Part shown: positions 21,757 to 31,197 of the stretch, in pieces
How positions within the stretch are numbered: position 1 is the stretch's first letter
Layout of the letters: every line of letters begins with the position of its first letter
Assembly (NCBI RefSeq): GCF_905171765.1
Contig: NC_053389.1
Span: 399,142,645-399,206,644, forward strand
Source of the DNA: Bufo bufo
Lineage: Eukaryota; Chordata; Amphibia; Anura; Bufonidae
Direction: 5' to 3'
Length of the DNA stretch: 64,000 nucleotides
Position numbers and translations under genes: made by a program
The notes under the pieces: model-generated
The model's input: the letters and a program-made list of their open reading frames with translations, nothing else
Databases searched by the model: none
Told to the model about the DNA's origin: nothing

Positions 21757-21775
21757 GTACCCCCCCCTTCCACGA
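21757..21775 (-). other. Gypsy 1 polypurine tract
   Basis: On the minus strand GGAAGGGGGGGTAC lies directly before the 3' LTR. This is the plus-strand primer site position, and the tract is nearly the same as that of Gypsy 2. Confidence 0.75.
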
Positions 21776-22230
21776 GGGGCCTCTGGACCCAACAATCGCG
21801 GAGAGGGCTTTTCAGGGTGTTCCCAGTGAAATTTAGCAATTAACTTGGAGGCATGCATCCTACACACAGGAACCCAGGACCTCTCTTCAGGTCCAAAACC
21901 TTTCCAGTGGACCAGGTATTGAAAGGAGTTCCTAACCTTTCTAACATCAATAATTCTAGAGATGATGAATTCCTCCTGACCTTCAACCTCCACAGGTGGG
22001 GGAGGTTTTTTGGAAGGAGCCACTGGTGACACATATTTCTTGAGTAACGATTTATGGAACACATCATGTATACGAAGGGAGTCGGGTAGTTTCACTCTAA
22101 AAGACATCGGATTAATAACCTCAATAATATTATATGGTCCTATGAAATGCGGAGAGAATTTCCTAGAACAATGTTTCAAAGAAAGATTTTTAGTCGACAA
22201 CCACACTTTATCGCTGAGTACAAAATTCAC
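21776..22230 (-). pseudogene. Gypsy 1 integrase C-terminus and chromodomain
   Basis: The frame encodes VWLSTKNLSLKHCSRKFSP and FIGPYNIIEVINPMSFRV (GPY/F-type integrase end), then HDVFHKSLLKKYV. A chromodomain follows with ISRIIDVRKV, FQYLVHWKGFG and WVPVCRM. In chromoviruses this domain directs integration towards methylated-histone chromatin. This section is open; it is separated by frameshifts from the integrase core upstream. Confidence 0.88.
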
Positions 22231-23429
22231 TCCCTTAGAGCGTTTCTTATTGGCCTGTCTACGCTGAATCTCTTGGGCCTTTTCCAGGTTCGCTTGAACC
22301 TGTGCCCAGACTGTGCACAGTCTAGAGGTAAAAGAATCTGCTTGAGTGAGTACACAGAAGAATTAGAGCAAAAACAAGGATGAAAACCACCATTACAAAA
22401 AAAAGGAGATACCGCCGTGGATGAATTAACCTGATTGTTGATGGCAAACTCTGCCAACAGGAGGTATCTCACCCACAAGAGCTGATTGTGCGATACATAA
22501 CACCTTAGAAAAAGCTCCACTGCCTGGTTTAACCGTTCCGTCTGCCCATTAGTCTCAGGATGGACGAAAAGGATAAAGTGATGTCGCATCTTTGGCAAAA
22601 GGCTCTCCAAAATCCAGAGACAAACTGAACGCCCCTATCAGAGACCATATTTTCAGGAACACCATGCAGGCGTACCACGTGTTAAAAAAAAAAGGATGCT
22701 AAGGTTTTCGCATCAGGGAGCTTACTTAAGGGAACAAAGTGTATCATCTTGCTAAAACGGTCAACCACCACCCAAACCACTGACCTCCCCTCAGGTCAGA
22801 GATAAAATCCATGGAAATGTGTGACCATGGCTTGCAGGGAATGGGTAGTGGTTGTAGTTCACCAGCAGGATGTGACCTCTGGGTTTTAGATCTGACACAT
22901 ACCTCACAAGCCAAAATATAAGATCGCACAAATTTTTAGATAAAGTGGGCCACCAGAAAGACCTCAACAGTACTTCTTTAGTGGCAGCGATGCCTGGATG
23001 ACCACACAGAACGGAGTCATGACACTCACCCAATAGTCGAAAACGAAAATGCCCGGGAACGAACAACTTATGTGAAGGTGTTTGTGAAGGAGCAAGTTGC
23101 TGAGTCCGTTCAATCTCCGAGGAAAGATCCGAAGAAATTGCTGCCACAAAGATGCTTACCGGCAAGATGGGTTCAGGAGGGGTGTCAAGAGGTTGGACGG
23201 CATTAAAACTTTGGGACAAGGCATCTGCTTTAATATTTTTACTTCCTGGTCTGAAAGTAACAGAGAAGTTAAAACGAGTGAAAAACAGGGCCCACCTAGC
23301 TTGTCTAGGATTAAGGTGTTTGGCCGCCTCAAGAAACACTAAATTCTTATGATCTGTGAGAACAGTAACACAGTGTTTAGCCCCTTCTAAAAAATGTCTC
23401 CATCCCTCGAATGCCCATTTAATGGCCAG
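22227..23429 (-). pseudogene. Gypsy 1 integrase core and RNase H C-terminal half
   Basis: In minus-strand order: RNase H/tether pieces (WRHFLEG, VLTDHKNLVFLEAAKHLN, KADALS), the HHCC zinc-finger region (CGHPGI, CEVCVRSK), SMDFISDL with the first catalytic Asp, and [13 protein letters not shown] with the catalytic Glu. Frameshifts and stops separate the pieces, and the middle Asp region near 22650-22740 is badly eroded. It lies left of the MITE; its missing N-terminal RNase H half is at 25164 and beyond. Confidence 0.85.
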
Positions 23430-23432
23430 TAA
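23430..23432. repeat. MITE target duplication TAA, left
   Basis: TAA precedes GGCTACTTTCACACTTGCG and is repeated at 25161-25163. Three bp TWA is the PIF/Harbinger signature. Confidence 0.8.
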
Positions 23433-24069
23433 GGCTACTTTCACACTTGCGTTTGGGGTTCCGCTTGTGAGATCCTTATCCATTCAGAATGCATCAGTTT
23501 GGCTCCGTTCCGCCTCTATTCCGCTCTGGAGGCGGACACCAAAATGCAGCTTGCAGCGTTTTGGTGTCCGTCTGGCCGTGCAGAGCCAAACGGATCCGTC
23601 CTGACTTACAATGCAAGTCAATGGGGACGGATCCGTTTGATGTTGACACAATATGGTGCAATTGCAAACGGATCCGTCCCCCATTGACTTTCAATGTAAA
23701 GTCAGGAGTCCCTATTAATATACCATCGGATCGTAGTTTTCTCCAATCCGATGGTTTTATTTTAACTTGAAGCGTCCCCATCACCATGGGAACGCCTCTA
23801 TGTTAGAATATACCATCGGATTTGAGTTAGATCGTGAAAACTCAGATCCGACAGTATATTCTAACACAGAGGCGTTCCCATAGTGATGGGGACGCTTCAA
23901 GTTAGAATATACTAAGAACTGTGTACAAAACTGCCCCCTGCTGCCTGGCAGCACCCGATCTCTTACAGGGGGCTGTGATCCGCACAATTAACCCCTCAGG
24001 TGCCGCACCTGAGGGGTTAATTGTGCGGATCTCAGCCCCCTGATCGGGTGCTGCCAGGCAGCAGGGGCC

Positions 24070-24250
24070 AGACCCCCCTCCCTCCCCAGTTTTAAATTCA
24101 TTGGTGGCCAGTGCGGCCCCCCTCCCTCCCCAGTATTAAATTCATTGGTGGCCAGTGCGGCCCCCCCTCCCTCCCCAGTATTAAATTCATTGGTGGCCAG
24201 TGCAGCCCCCCTCCCTCCCTCCCCAGTATTAAATTCATTGGTGGCCAGTG
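24070..24250. repeat. C-rich minisatellite, left arm of MITE
   Basis: About four units of roughly 43-46 bp with CCCTCCCTCCCCAGTATTAA and TTCATTGGTGGCCAGTG. The inverse of this array is at 24510-24780. Confidence 0.85.
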
Positions 24251-24509
24251 CCACAGGTCTGTGCTATAAGCAATGCGCCGCACTGACCTTTCACTTACCA
24301 GTAAGAGGAGCGACCGACCGGTCACAGACAGCGCAGGTAAGTATAATGCTTCTAAAATTGCTAAGGAACCATGGCAGCCAGGACTGCAGTAGCGTCCTGG
24401 CTGCCATGGTAACCGATCGGAGCCCCAACGATTAAACTGGGACTCCAATCGTAACTCTCCTCTGCCACCAATGATGAGGGGAGAATGATTTTAATTAGGG
24501 GGGGGATAG

Positions 24510-24780
24510 GGGAGGCCGCATTGGCCACCAATGAAATTAATACTGGGGAGGGAGGGAGGGGGGGTCGCACTGGCCACCAATTAATTTAATACTGGGGAGG
24601 GGGGCCGCACTGGCCACCAATGAATTTAATACTGGGGAGGGAGGGGGGCGCACTGACCACCAATGCCTTTAATACTGGGGAGGGAGGGGGGGCCGCACTG
24701 GCCACCAATGCCTTTAATACTGGGGAGGGAGGGGGGGGCCACACTGGCCACCAATGCTTTAATACTGGGGAGGGAGGAGG
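24510..24780. repeat. G-rich minisatellite, right arm of MITE
   Basis: About six units with GGCCACCAATG and TTTAATACTGGGGAGGGAGG, in inverse orientation to 24070-24250. Runs such as GGGGAGGGAGGGGGG could form G-quadruplexes; this is inference from base runs. Confidence 0.85.
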
Positions 24781-25160
24781 ATCTGGCCCCTGCTGCCTGG
24801 CAGCACCCGATCAGGGGGCTGAGATCCACACAATTAACTCCTCAGGTGCGGCACCTTAGGGGTTAATTGTGCGGATCACAGCCCCCTGTAAGAGATCGGG
24901 TGCTGCCAGGCAGCAGGGGGCAGTTATGTACACAGTTCTTAGTATATTCTAACTTGAAGTGTCCCCATCACCATGGGAACACCTCTGTGTTAGAATATAC
25001 TGTCGGATCTGAGTTTTCACGATTGTGAAAACTCAGATCTGAAAAAGCTGTTATGCAGACGGATCCGTTCTGAATTGATGCAAGCGTTTGCATTATAGGT
25101 GCGGATCCGTCTGTGCAGATACCAGACGGATCCGCACCTAACGCAAGTGTGAAAGTAGCC

Positions 25161-25163
25161 TAA
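25161..25163. repeat. MITE target duplication TAA, right
   Basis: TAA directly after the terminus GAAAGTAGCC; pairs with 23430-23432. Confidence 0.8.
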
Positions 25164-26163
25164 CTCACGGTTTCCAATATCGTAATTTCTTTCCGAGGGA
25201 GAGAACTTGCGAGAAAAGAAGGCACAGGGTCTAAAATTTGTGAAGTTGGAAGACCCCTGGGAGAGGATTTCCCCCACGCCATCCTCCGGGGCATCCACCT
25301 CCACCACAAAAGGTTCCTCTGGATTAGGCTGAACCAAGACTGGGGCCTTTTGTAAACAAATTTGGCAGGCCTCCAACGACCAGTTGACAAGGTCAGACCC
25401 TTTCTTAGTCAAATCAGTAAGGGTTTGGCAATGACCGAATTTTTTTTAATGAATTTACGATAAAAGTTGGAGAATCCTAAAAAGCGTTGAAGTGCCTTTA
25501 AGGAGGATGGTCTTACCCAGTCTTGGATAGCCTGAACCTTACTGGGATCCATTTTAAATGAATGAGGAGTAAAAATATACCCGAGATAGGGAATCGCTTG
25601 AACTCCAAATACACATTTTTCCAATTTAACAGAGAGATGATTCTCTGAGGATTTTAAGAACCAATCTGACATGCGAAACATGGGTCTTCCAATCCGATGA
25701 AAAGACAAGAATAAGCTCTCTGAAAATGTCGTTCATAAATTTCTGAAACATAGCTGGGGCATTGCAGAGACCAAATGGCATAACAAGATACTCAATGTCC
25801 CTCTGGAGTGTTAAAGGCAGTCTTCCATTCATCACCCTCCTTAATACGAATCAGGTTTATAAGCCCCCTCAGATCGAGTTTAGAAAACCAAGAAGCACCC
25901 AAAACCTGGTTGAATAAATCAGGAATCAACGGAATGGAATATTGATTCCTAATAGTGATTTTATTCAAGTTTCTATAATCAATGCATGGTCTGAGAGCAC
26001 CGTCCTTCTTCTTAACGAAAAAGAACCCTGCTCCCAGAGGAGAGGTGGAGGGCCTAATATGCCCCTTTTTAAGACTTTCCTGGATATAATCTCTCATGGC
26101 ACTGCGTTCAGGGCCAGAAAGATTGTAAATCCGCCCCTTAGGAAATTTAGACTCAGGAACCAA
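25164..26163 (-). pseudogene. Gypsy 1 reverse transcriptase and RNase H N-terminal half
   Basis: Minus-strand pieces in order: [48 protein letters not shown] (RT motif A Asp), [17 protein letters not shown] and YLVMPFGLCNAPAMFQKFMN. The RT thumb/connection follows (YLGYIF, LKALQRFLGFSNFYRKFI), then RNase H ([24 protein letters not shown]). Several frameshifts occur. The RNase H frame stops at the MITE junction. RT copies element RNA into DNA. Confidence 0.88.
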
Positions 26164-27560
26164 CTCAATGGCGCAGTCATAAGACCTATGGGAGGGAGAA
26201 TATCTGTCTCAGCAGTGGAAAAAACATCATGAAAGTCAGCAATAAAGTGAGGAATGACATCTAAAGAAACCCCAGCTTGAACTACAGTTAAGCAAGAACT
26301 ACAGTTGGAACCCCATTTCTCTAACTCGCCCGAACTCCAGTTAATGACCGGGTTATGTTGCTGAAGCCAGGGCATGCCAAGTACTACCCGAACAGGAAGA
26401 TTCTCTAGAACAAAAAAGGAACATTTCTCTGAGTGGCAGACCCCAACAGACAGGATTATCTCGGGAGTACAGAGCTTTACCGCGCCCCCCAGCAGGGGGG
26501 TAGAGTCGATGCCGACCACTTGAATCGGGGTGGACAATTTTAGTATTGGGATCCCTACCCGTTCAACAAATTTGAGATCAATAAAACTAAATGCTGACCC
26601 TGAATCCACAAAAGCATTTCCTGACCACTTTAAGACCCCAAAGGCAATTGAGACAGGCAGCAATAGTTTGCTTCTTACCACCTCCGGGAGTACCTTGTCC
26701 TTGGATCCCTCTGACTTGGAAGATCTTCCGGAAGGAGGATCCTTGGGACACTGACGGACCCAGTGGTCGGAATCGCCACAATAAAAATAAGAGCCCCAGC
26801 TACAGCATAGTTCTCTTCGTGTCATCCCGAGCTGCATTGGTTCATCCATCTGAGTCTCCACCTTGGGTTCGATAGGAGAAACCTCAGACCTTGGAAGGCT
26901 ATGAGGAGAAAACAAATGCTCCCGCTGTCTCTCTCTAATCCGTCTGTCTAGTCTGATGGCTAACGTCATGGTTTCCTCTAAGGAGTCAGGACTAGGGTAA
27001 CAGACCAGCATATCCTTTAACCTCTCTGTCAACCCTGCCCTAAACTGGCATTTAAGGGCTGGTTCATTCCAACCCGAAGGAACGCACCACTTGCGGAACT
27101 GGGTACAATAATCCTCCATGGGACGATCCCCCTGGGTAAGGGCCTTTAGATTAGACTCAGCCACAGACGCTCGGTCAGGCTCATCGTAAAGGACCCCTAG
27201 GGCCTGGAAAAAGAGGTCAACAGAATTAAGACAAGGGGAATCTGGCAGCAAGGAAAATGCCCATTCCTGGGGGTCCCCTTGAAGTAAAGAGATGATTATC
27301 CCAACACTTTGTTGGTCAGGACCAGAGGTGTGAGGTCATAGTCGGAAATAGAGCTTGCAACTTTCTTTGAAAGCTAAAAAACTCTTGCGGTCACCCGAGA
27401 ACCGATCGGGTAATTTAATATGCGGTTCCACCTGAATAGCGGCGGGAGCAAGAACGGGGGGTGTACGGGCGGTCTCCTGTGCCTGTAACCCTTCCCCTAA
27501 TTCTTGCACAATTTGAGCAAGACCCTGCACATGCTCGGTAAGACTCTGTAGAGGGTCCAT
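26164..27560 (-). pseudogene. Gypsy 1 gag and protease
   Basis: Starts at ATG 27560-27558 (MDPLQSLTEHVQGLAQ), about 20 bp inside the 5' LTR. Capsid-like sequence includes LPDRFSGDRKSF and MEDYCTQFRKWC. A zinc knuckle, YCGDSDHWVRQC, has lost its first Cys. The aspartic protease follows with FVDSGSAFSFIDLKF (D-S-G). There is a frameshift near 27250-27340. Gag packages the RNA; the protease matures the polyprotein. Confidence 0.82.
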
Positions 27561-27580
27561 GCTAATTAGGCCTGTGATTC

Positions 27581-28319
27581 TGTCACGGGAAGTGAATGTA
27601 GAAGGAAGTGCACCCTTTAGACTGCCACTCCCAACCCTGTCCCTGCCTACTTGCACCACCCACCCTAGGTGACGGGGCGCAGCTGGGCGACGGTCCCTAA
27701 CCTCCGTAAGTGCCGCGTAGGAGAGGAAAGAACAGAGAGGGTACTGGACAGCTAGGCAGAGAACAGTACACGAGATGCAGGCAGACAAATGGACAAGGAA
27801 GTGGACAAGAGAGAGGTACCCTGTGAAGGAGAAGGCAAGGGCGGATCAGATAGCCGAGGTCAGTCCGGGAGGTCACGTCAATACAAAGGGAAGAGGCAGG
27901 TGGCAAATCCGAGAACGAGCCGAGGTCAGAATCCGAGATGTAGCGTCAAAACCAAGGGAGCATTCAAAGGGAGGTCAGGAAATGGTCAAGGTCAAATTCC
28001 AGAGGTCAATCAATATAGTAGCTATCAATACACACAGCCTAAGAGACTAAAATCACAGGCAACCTGTATCCAGCAGGCCGCCTGTATTTATAGTGGGGAG
28101 TGAGGGTCATGTGACGTGGTCAGCGTCACATGACCGACAGACAGACAAGTCGAGCACCGAGTGATCAGCTCGGTGCTCAAGGCAGACCTAGGAGCAGGGA
28201 GCCTCCCAGCTAGCAAAGCCACCCTGGGAACGAGGCCAAACACAGATCCTCGCTCCCAAAGCTAAGCAGCAGGTCTATGGCTGATGGGAGACCGAGTGCG
28301 CCTTCAGCGCCCCGTTACA
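27581..28319 (-). repeat. Gypsy 1 5' LTR (739 bp)
   Basis: Plus-strand edges TGTCACGGGAAG and GCCCCGTTACA; on the minus strand it runs TGTAACGGGG...TGACA. Homologous to 21339-21756 but longer. Confidence 0.9.
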
Positions 28320-28324
28320 GTATG

Positions 28325-29757
28325 TGTCTGAAATATCTAGGGGGTCAAAACAACACTGAACTGTGGTTCCATTTGCGCTGCCAGAGGATGTGCCTAATTT
28401 GTGACAAGGTGCAGGCCTTGTCATAAATTAGGCACATCCTCGGCCAGTCCATGCATCTAGAGTGAAATCTACTCCAGCCCTGGCTAGAATAGATTTCAAG
28501 TGCCATTTATGCCAGTTTTCTGACGTACGGTAAATGCTTTTGAATTTGCCAGGGTTGATGTTCCCAGGCTCTGCCACACCCCCATACAGTGCCAAACACA
28601 CGCATCATGAAAATACTGCGTGTGACAAATGTTTGTCACACAGGCGTTAAAAAGTCGCAAAATGGGGTCTTGCCACTTTTTAATGCCTAAAACTGGCATA
28701 AGGAGACTTAGTAAAAGACCTCAATATTTTAATGTAGGTTGAAATCATGTGTCAGTTTTACCTCTGAATAGTGCAAACATTAGTTTACATATGTAAAATT
28801 TAGTTTTCGGCAAATTTTAGGGGCCTAGAATGTTATGCAAATTGCTTTGTTGAAATAATAATACTTGCTTCAAATACATTTGATGCCTCTTGGACACAAG
28901 TTGAAAAAATATCTATTCTGCTTGTGGAAAAACAGTATTGTTATGTCGTGAGTCTGGAATTATGTGACAAGTCAAGGCTTTTAGTGAGATGTAAGGCAAT
29001 AAAAACGCAGCATGATGTCACATTAGAGGTTTAATATCTCAATGATTCACTTATATGAACTCCTCTGAAGATGACTGTATTCATGGTTCCACTTGGATAA
29101 AACCAACCTCTCCATTCAGCAATTTGTGCTTCTATGGTATTCTTAAGTACATGAAATGAAACACACATAAATTGCGACTTACAACATTTAAATAGGGAAA
29201 CTTAAGAAATATCAAATATATTTATCTTCTGTTTATCAGTTAACTATATTAATGCTTACAGTGAAGCTTGGACTCAGTCCAACGATCATATTCGCGGTAG
29301 TATAAAACGTATGATGACGACAATTTGCATTTAAACTTCTAAGCCCCAATCAAAGTCTGTAACAGGGTTCCTAATTTGCCAATTGCCATCTATAATACTG
29401 GTCAGAGGACCTTTATGTATGAATTAATGTACCTAATCAATTCTACTTGTCCTGCAAAAAAACAGTGCACACAATATACCAAACGGGATACACTGCTTTA
29501 TATGCAGTGGAAGTACATCTACTACCTTGAATAACCTCCAATACAAAAATACTTCCACATAAATTAATCAAAACTCAGCTTTATTGAATACAAACAAATA
29601 CATAGACCTAAATATGGCAGCAGTTGATACTCCAAACAAGGACATAAAGGTCGCTGCAAAGTCAGTCTACACAAATCCACCTATGTCAAAAGTAAAATAA
29701 ATTATCATGTGCCCAACACTTAAAATCATCATATAGAAAAAGCTCAAGAGAGCTACC
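28325..29757. other. no gene; short hairpin at 28385-28441
   Basis: GAGGATGTGCCTAATTTGTG pairs with CATAAATTAGGCACATCCTC around GGTGCAGGCC, a MITE-like hairpin. The stretch ending ACTTAGTAAAAGACCTC near 28720 resembles Harbinger-like MITE debris. The remainder, 28730-29757, shows nothing recognisable. Confidence 0.5.
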
Positions 29758-29850
29758 GTATTTTTTGCCTTATAAGACGCACCTGCCCATAAGACGCACC
29801 TAGGTTTTTGAGGAGGAAAATAAGAAAAAAAAAATTTGGAACAAAAAGGT
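29758..29850. mobile_element. TATAAGACGCACC-type transposon terminus
   Basis: Contains CCGTATTTTTTGCCTTATAA, two GACGCACC motifs and GAGGAGGAAAATAAGAAAAA, a terminus type I associate with dispersed vertebrate DNA repeats. I cannot name the superfamily and find no opposite end. Confidence 0.4.
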
Positions 29851-29884
29851 GTGCTTTTGGTGGGTTTTGAACTAATTGTGGTCT

Positions 29885-30205
29885 GTGGATGACACTATTA
29901 TGGGGGATCTGTTGAGGACACTGTTATGGGGGATCTGTGGGTGACACTGTTATGGGGGATCTGTGGGTGACACTGTTATGGGGGATCTGTGGGTGACACT
30001 GTTATGGGGGATCTGTGGGTGACACTGTTATGGGGGATCTGTGGGTGACACTGTTATGGGGGATCTGTGGGTGACACTGTTATGGGGGATCTGTGGGTGA
30101 CACTGTTATGGGGATCTCTGGATGGCTCTTATTGGGGTCTCTGGATGACACTGTTATGGGGATCTGTGGATGACACTGTTATTGGGGGGATCTGTGGATG
30201 ACACA
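29885..30205. repeat. 26-bp minisatellite (about 12 units)
   Basis: Unit GTGACACTGTTATGGGGGAT plus CTGTGG, perfect in the middle and diverging at both edges. An inverted partial unit follows at 30208-30245. Confidence 0.95.
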
Positions 30206-30274
30206 TATATGTGTCATCCACAGATCCCCTCCATAACAGTGTCCCTGTAGTGTGAATGACCCCCAATACAGGGG

Positions 30275-30828
30275 GTGGGGGTCGCATCTGGTTTTATAAT
30301 GACAGCGTGGCCCGTGCAGTGACTGTATTCTAGTACATGGGCCCCACTCACTGTATATACAGTAATCTTATCTATAATTGTGGCATTGTTAATAGTAATC
30401 AGCACCTGTATTACCGTAATTTTATCTATAATTGTGGCATTGTTAATAGTAATCAGCGCTGTGTATTACTTACAACAAGCGCTCGGTAGCAGAGAGGAGG
30501 GAGGAGGCAGGCCAGGAGGACGGGCGCTGGCAGCGTGAGTCACTACGTCATGCGCCCACGCCGCCTGCTTCATTCGTAAAGTGGGTGGCGCAGGCGCGTG
30601 ACGTAGTGACTCACGCTGCCAGCGCCCGTCCTCCCGGCCTGCCTCCTCCCTCCTCTCTGCTACCGAGCGCTTGTTGTAAGTAATACACAGCGCTGATTAC
30701 TATTAACAATGCCACAATTATAGATAAAATTACGGAATATACAGTGAGCGGGGCCCGTGTAGTAGAATACAGTCACTGCACGGACCCCGTTGACATTATA
30801 AAAGCAGATGCCGGCCCCATGCCCCTCC
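30275..30828. repeat. large GC-rich palindrome
   Basis: Arms 30411-30550 and 30598-30736 are nearly perfect inverse copies (e.g. CGGTAGCAGAGAGGAGGGAG). Outer segments also pair: CCGTGCAGTGACTGTATTCT with AGAATACAGTCACTGCACGG. The left arm has an extra tandem copy of about 57 bp (TTATCTATAATTGTGGCATT repeated). It is a non-coding foldback. Confidence 0.85.
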
Positions 30829-30839
30829 TCCCTCTCAGC

Positions 30840-31197
30840 TAATACACCCGCAGAGCAGGTGTTTGTGCAGAATCTTATCTTTTCCCTTCTCAGGAACACT
30901 GTGGAGAGGAATGCTCCTAAGTCCTCTGCAGACCAACACCAAACACATACTGACAGTGTGTCTTTTAAATTAGCTTCCAGCTGGGTGAGGTGGTAACACA
31001 GGAGATGGAGTATGGGAGTGACCTTCCCACCCAAACTCTTCAGTCACTCCTAAATCCCAGACCCAAATTCCAGCTACCACAAACTCAGCAATCTAACATC
31101 ACTGGTTGCCATTTACCTCCGGGATTTACATCACTGAGAGCAGCAGCCTCAGTGACACATACTTACCATCAATAACCTCACCCTTTGGATGCTTACA
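30840..31197 (-). repeat. possible 3' LTR of the Gmr1-like element
   Basis: On the minus strand a purine tract AGAGGGGGGGGATA ending at 31198 is followed by TGTAAGCATCC at 31197, as expected of a polypurine tract and LTR start. The outer LTR edge and a second LTR cannot be found, so the extent is a guess. Confidence 0.4.

Larger units (their letters stand above)
23433..25160. mobile_element. Harbinger-type foldback MITE within Gypsy 1 pol
   Basis: Termini GGCTACTTTCACACTTGCG and its exact inverse are flanked by TAA. Most of the element is an inverted repeat: GTTAGAATATACTAAGAACT and CCTGCTGCCTGGCAGCACCC blocks mirror each other, as do two G/C-rich minisatellites. Dropping the element and one TAA rejoins the RNase H codons without a frameshift. 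There is no transposase; peptides such as ALATNEFNTGEGG come from the minisatellite. Confidence 0.88.
21339..28319 (-). mobile_element. Gypsy 1: chromodomain LTR retrotransposon (minus strand)
   Basis: A complete LTR element bounded by a perfect 5-bp duplication GTATG (21334-21338 and 28320-28324). In element orientation the order is 5' LTR (27581-28319), gag, protease, reverse transcriptase, RNase H, integrase, chromodomain, polypurine tract and 3' LTR (21339-21756). RT before integrase plus a C-terminal chromodomain identify a chromovirus-type Gypsy. Coding sequence is degraded by frameshifts and stops and is split by a 1728-bp MITE. Confidence 0.93.

Noticed and set aside
23988..24866. ALATNEFNTGEGGG-type repeated peptides on both strands
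   Set aside because: Translation of the G/C-rich minisatellite units in the MITE.
30660..31034. 124-aa minus-strand ORF over the GC-rich palindrome
   Set aside because: Spans the palindrome arm and an unrelated flank; no domain.
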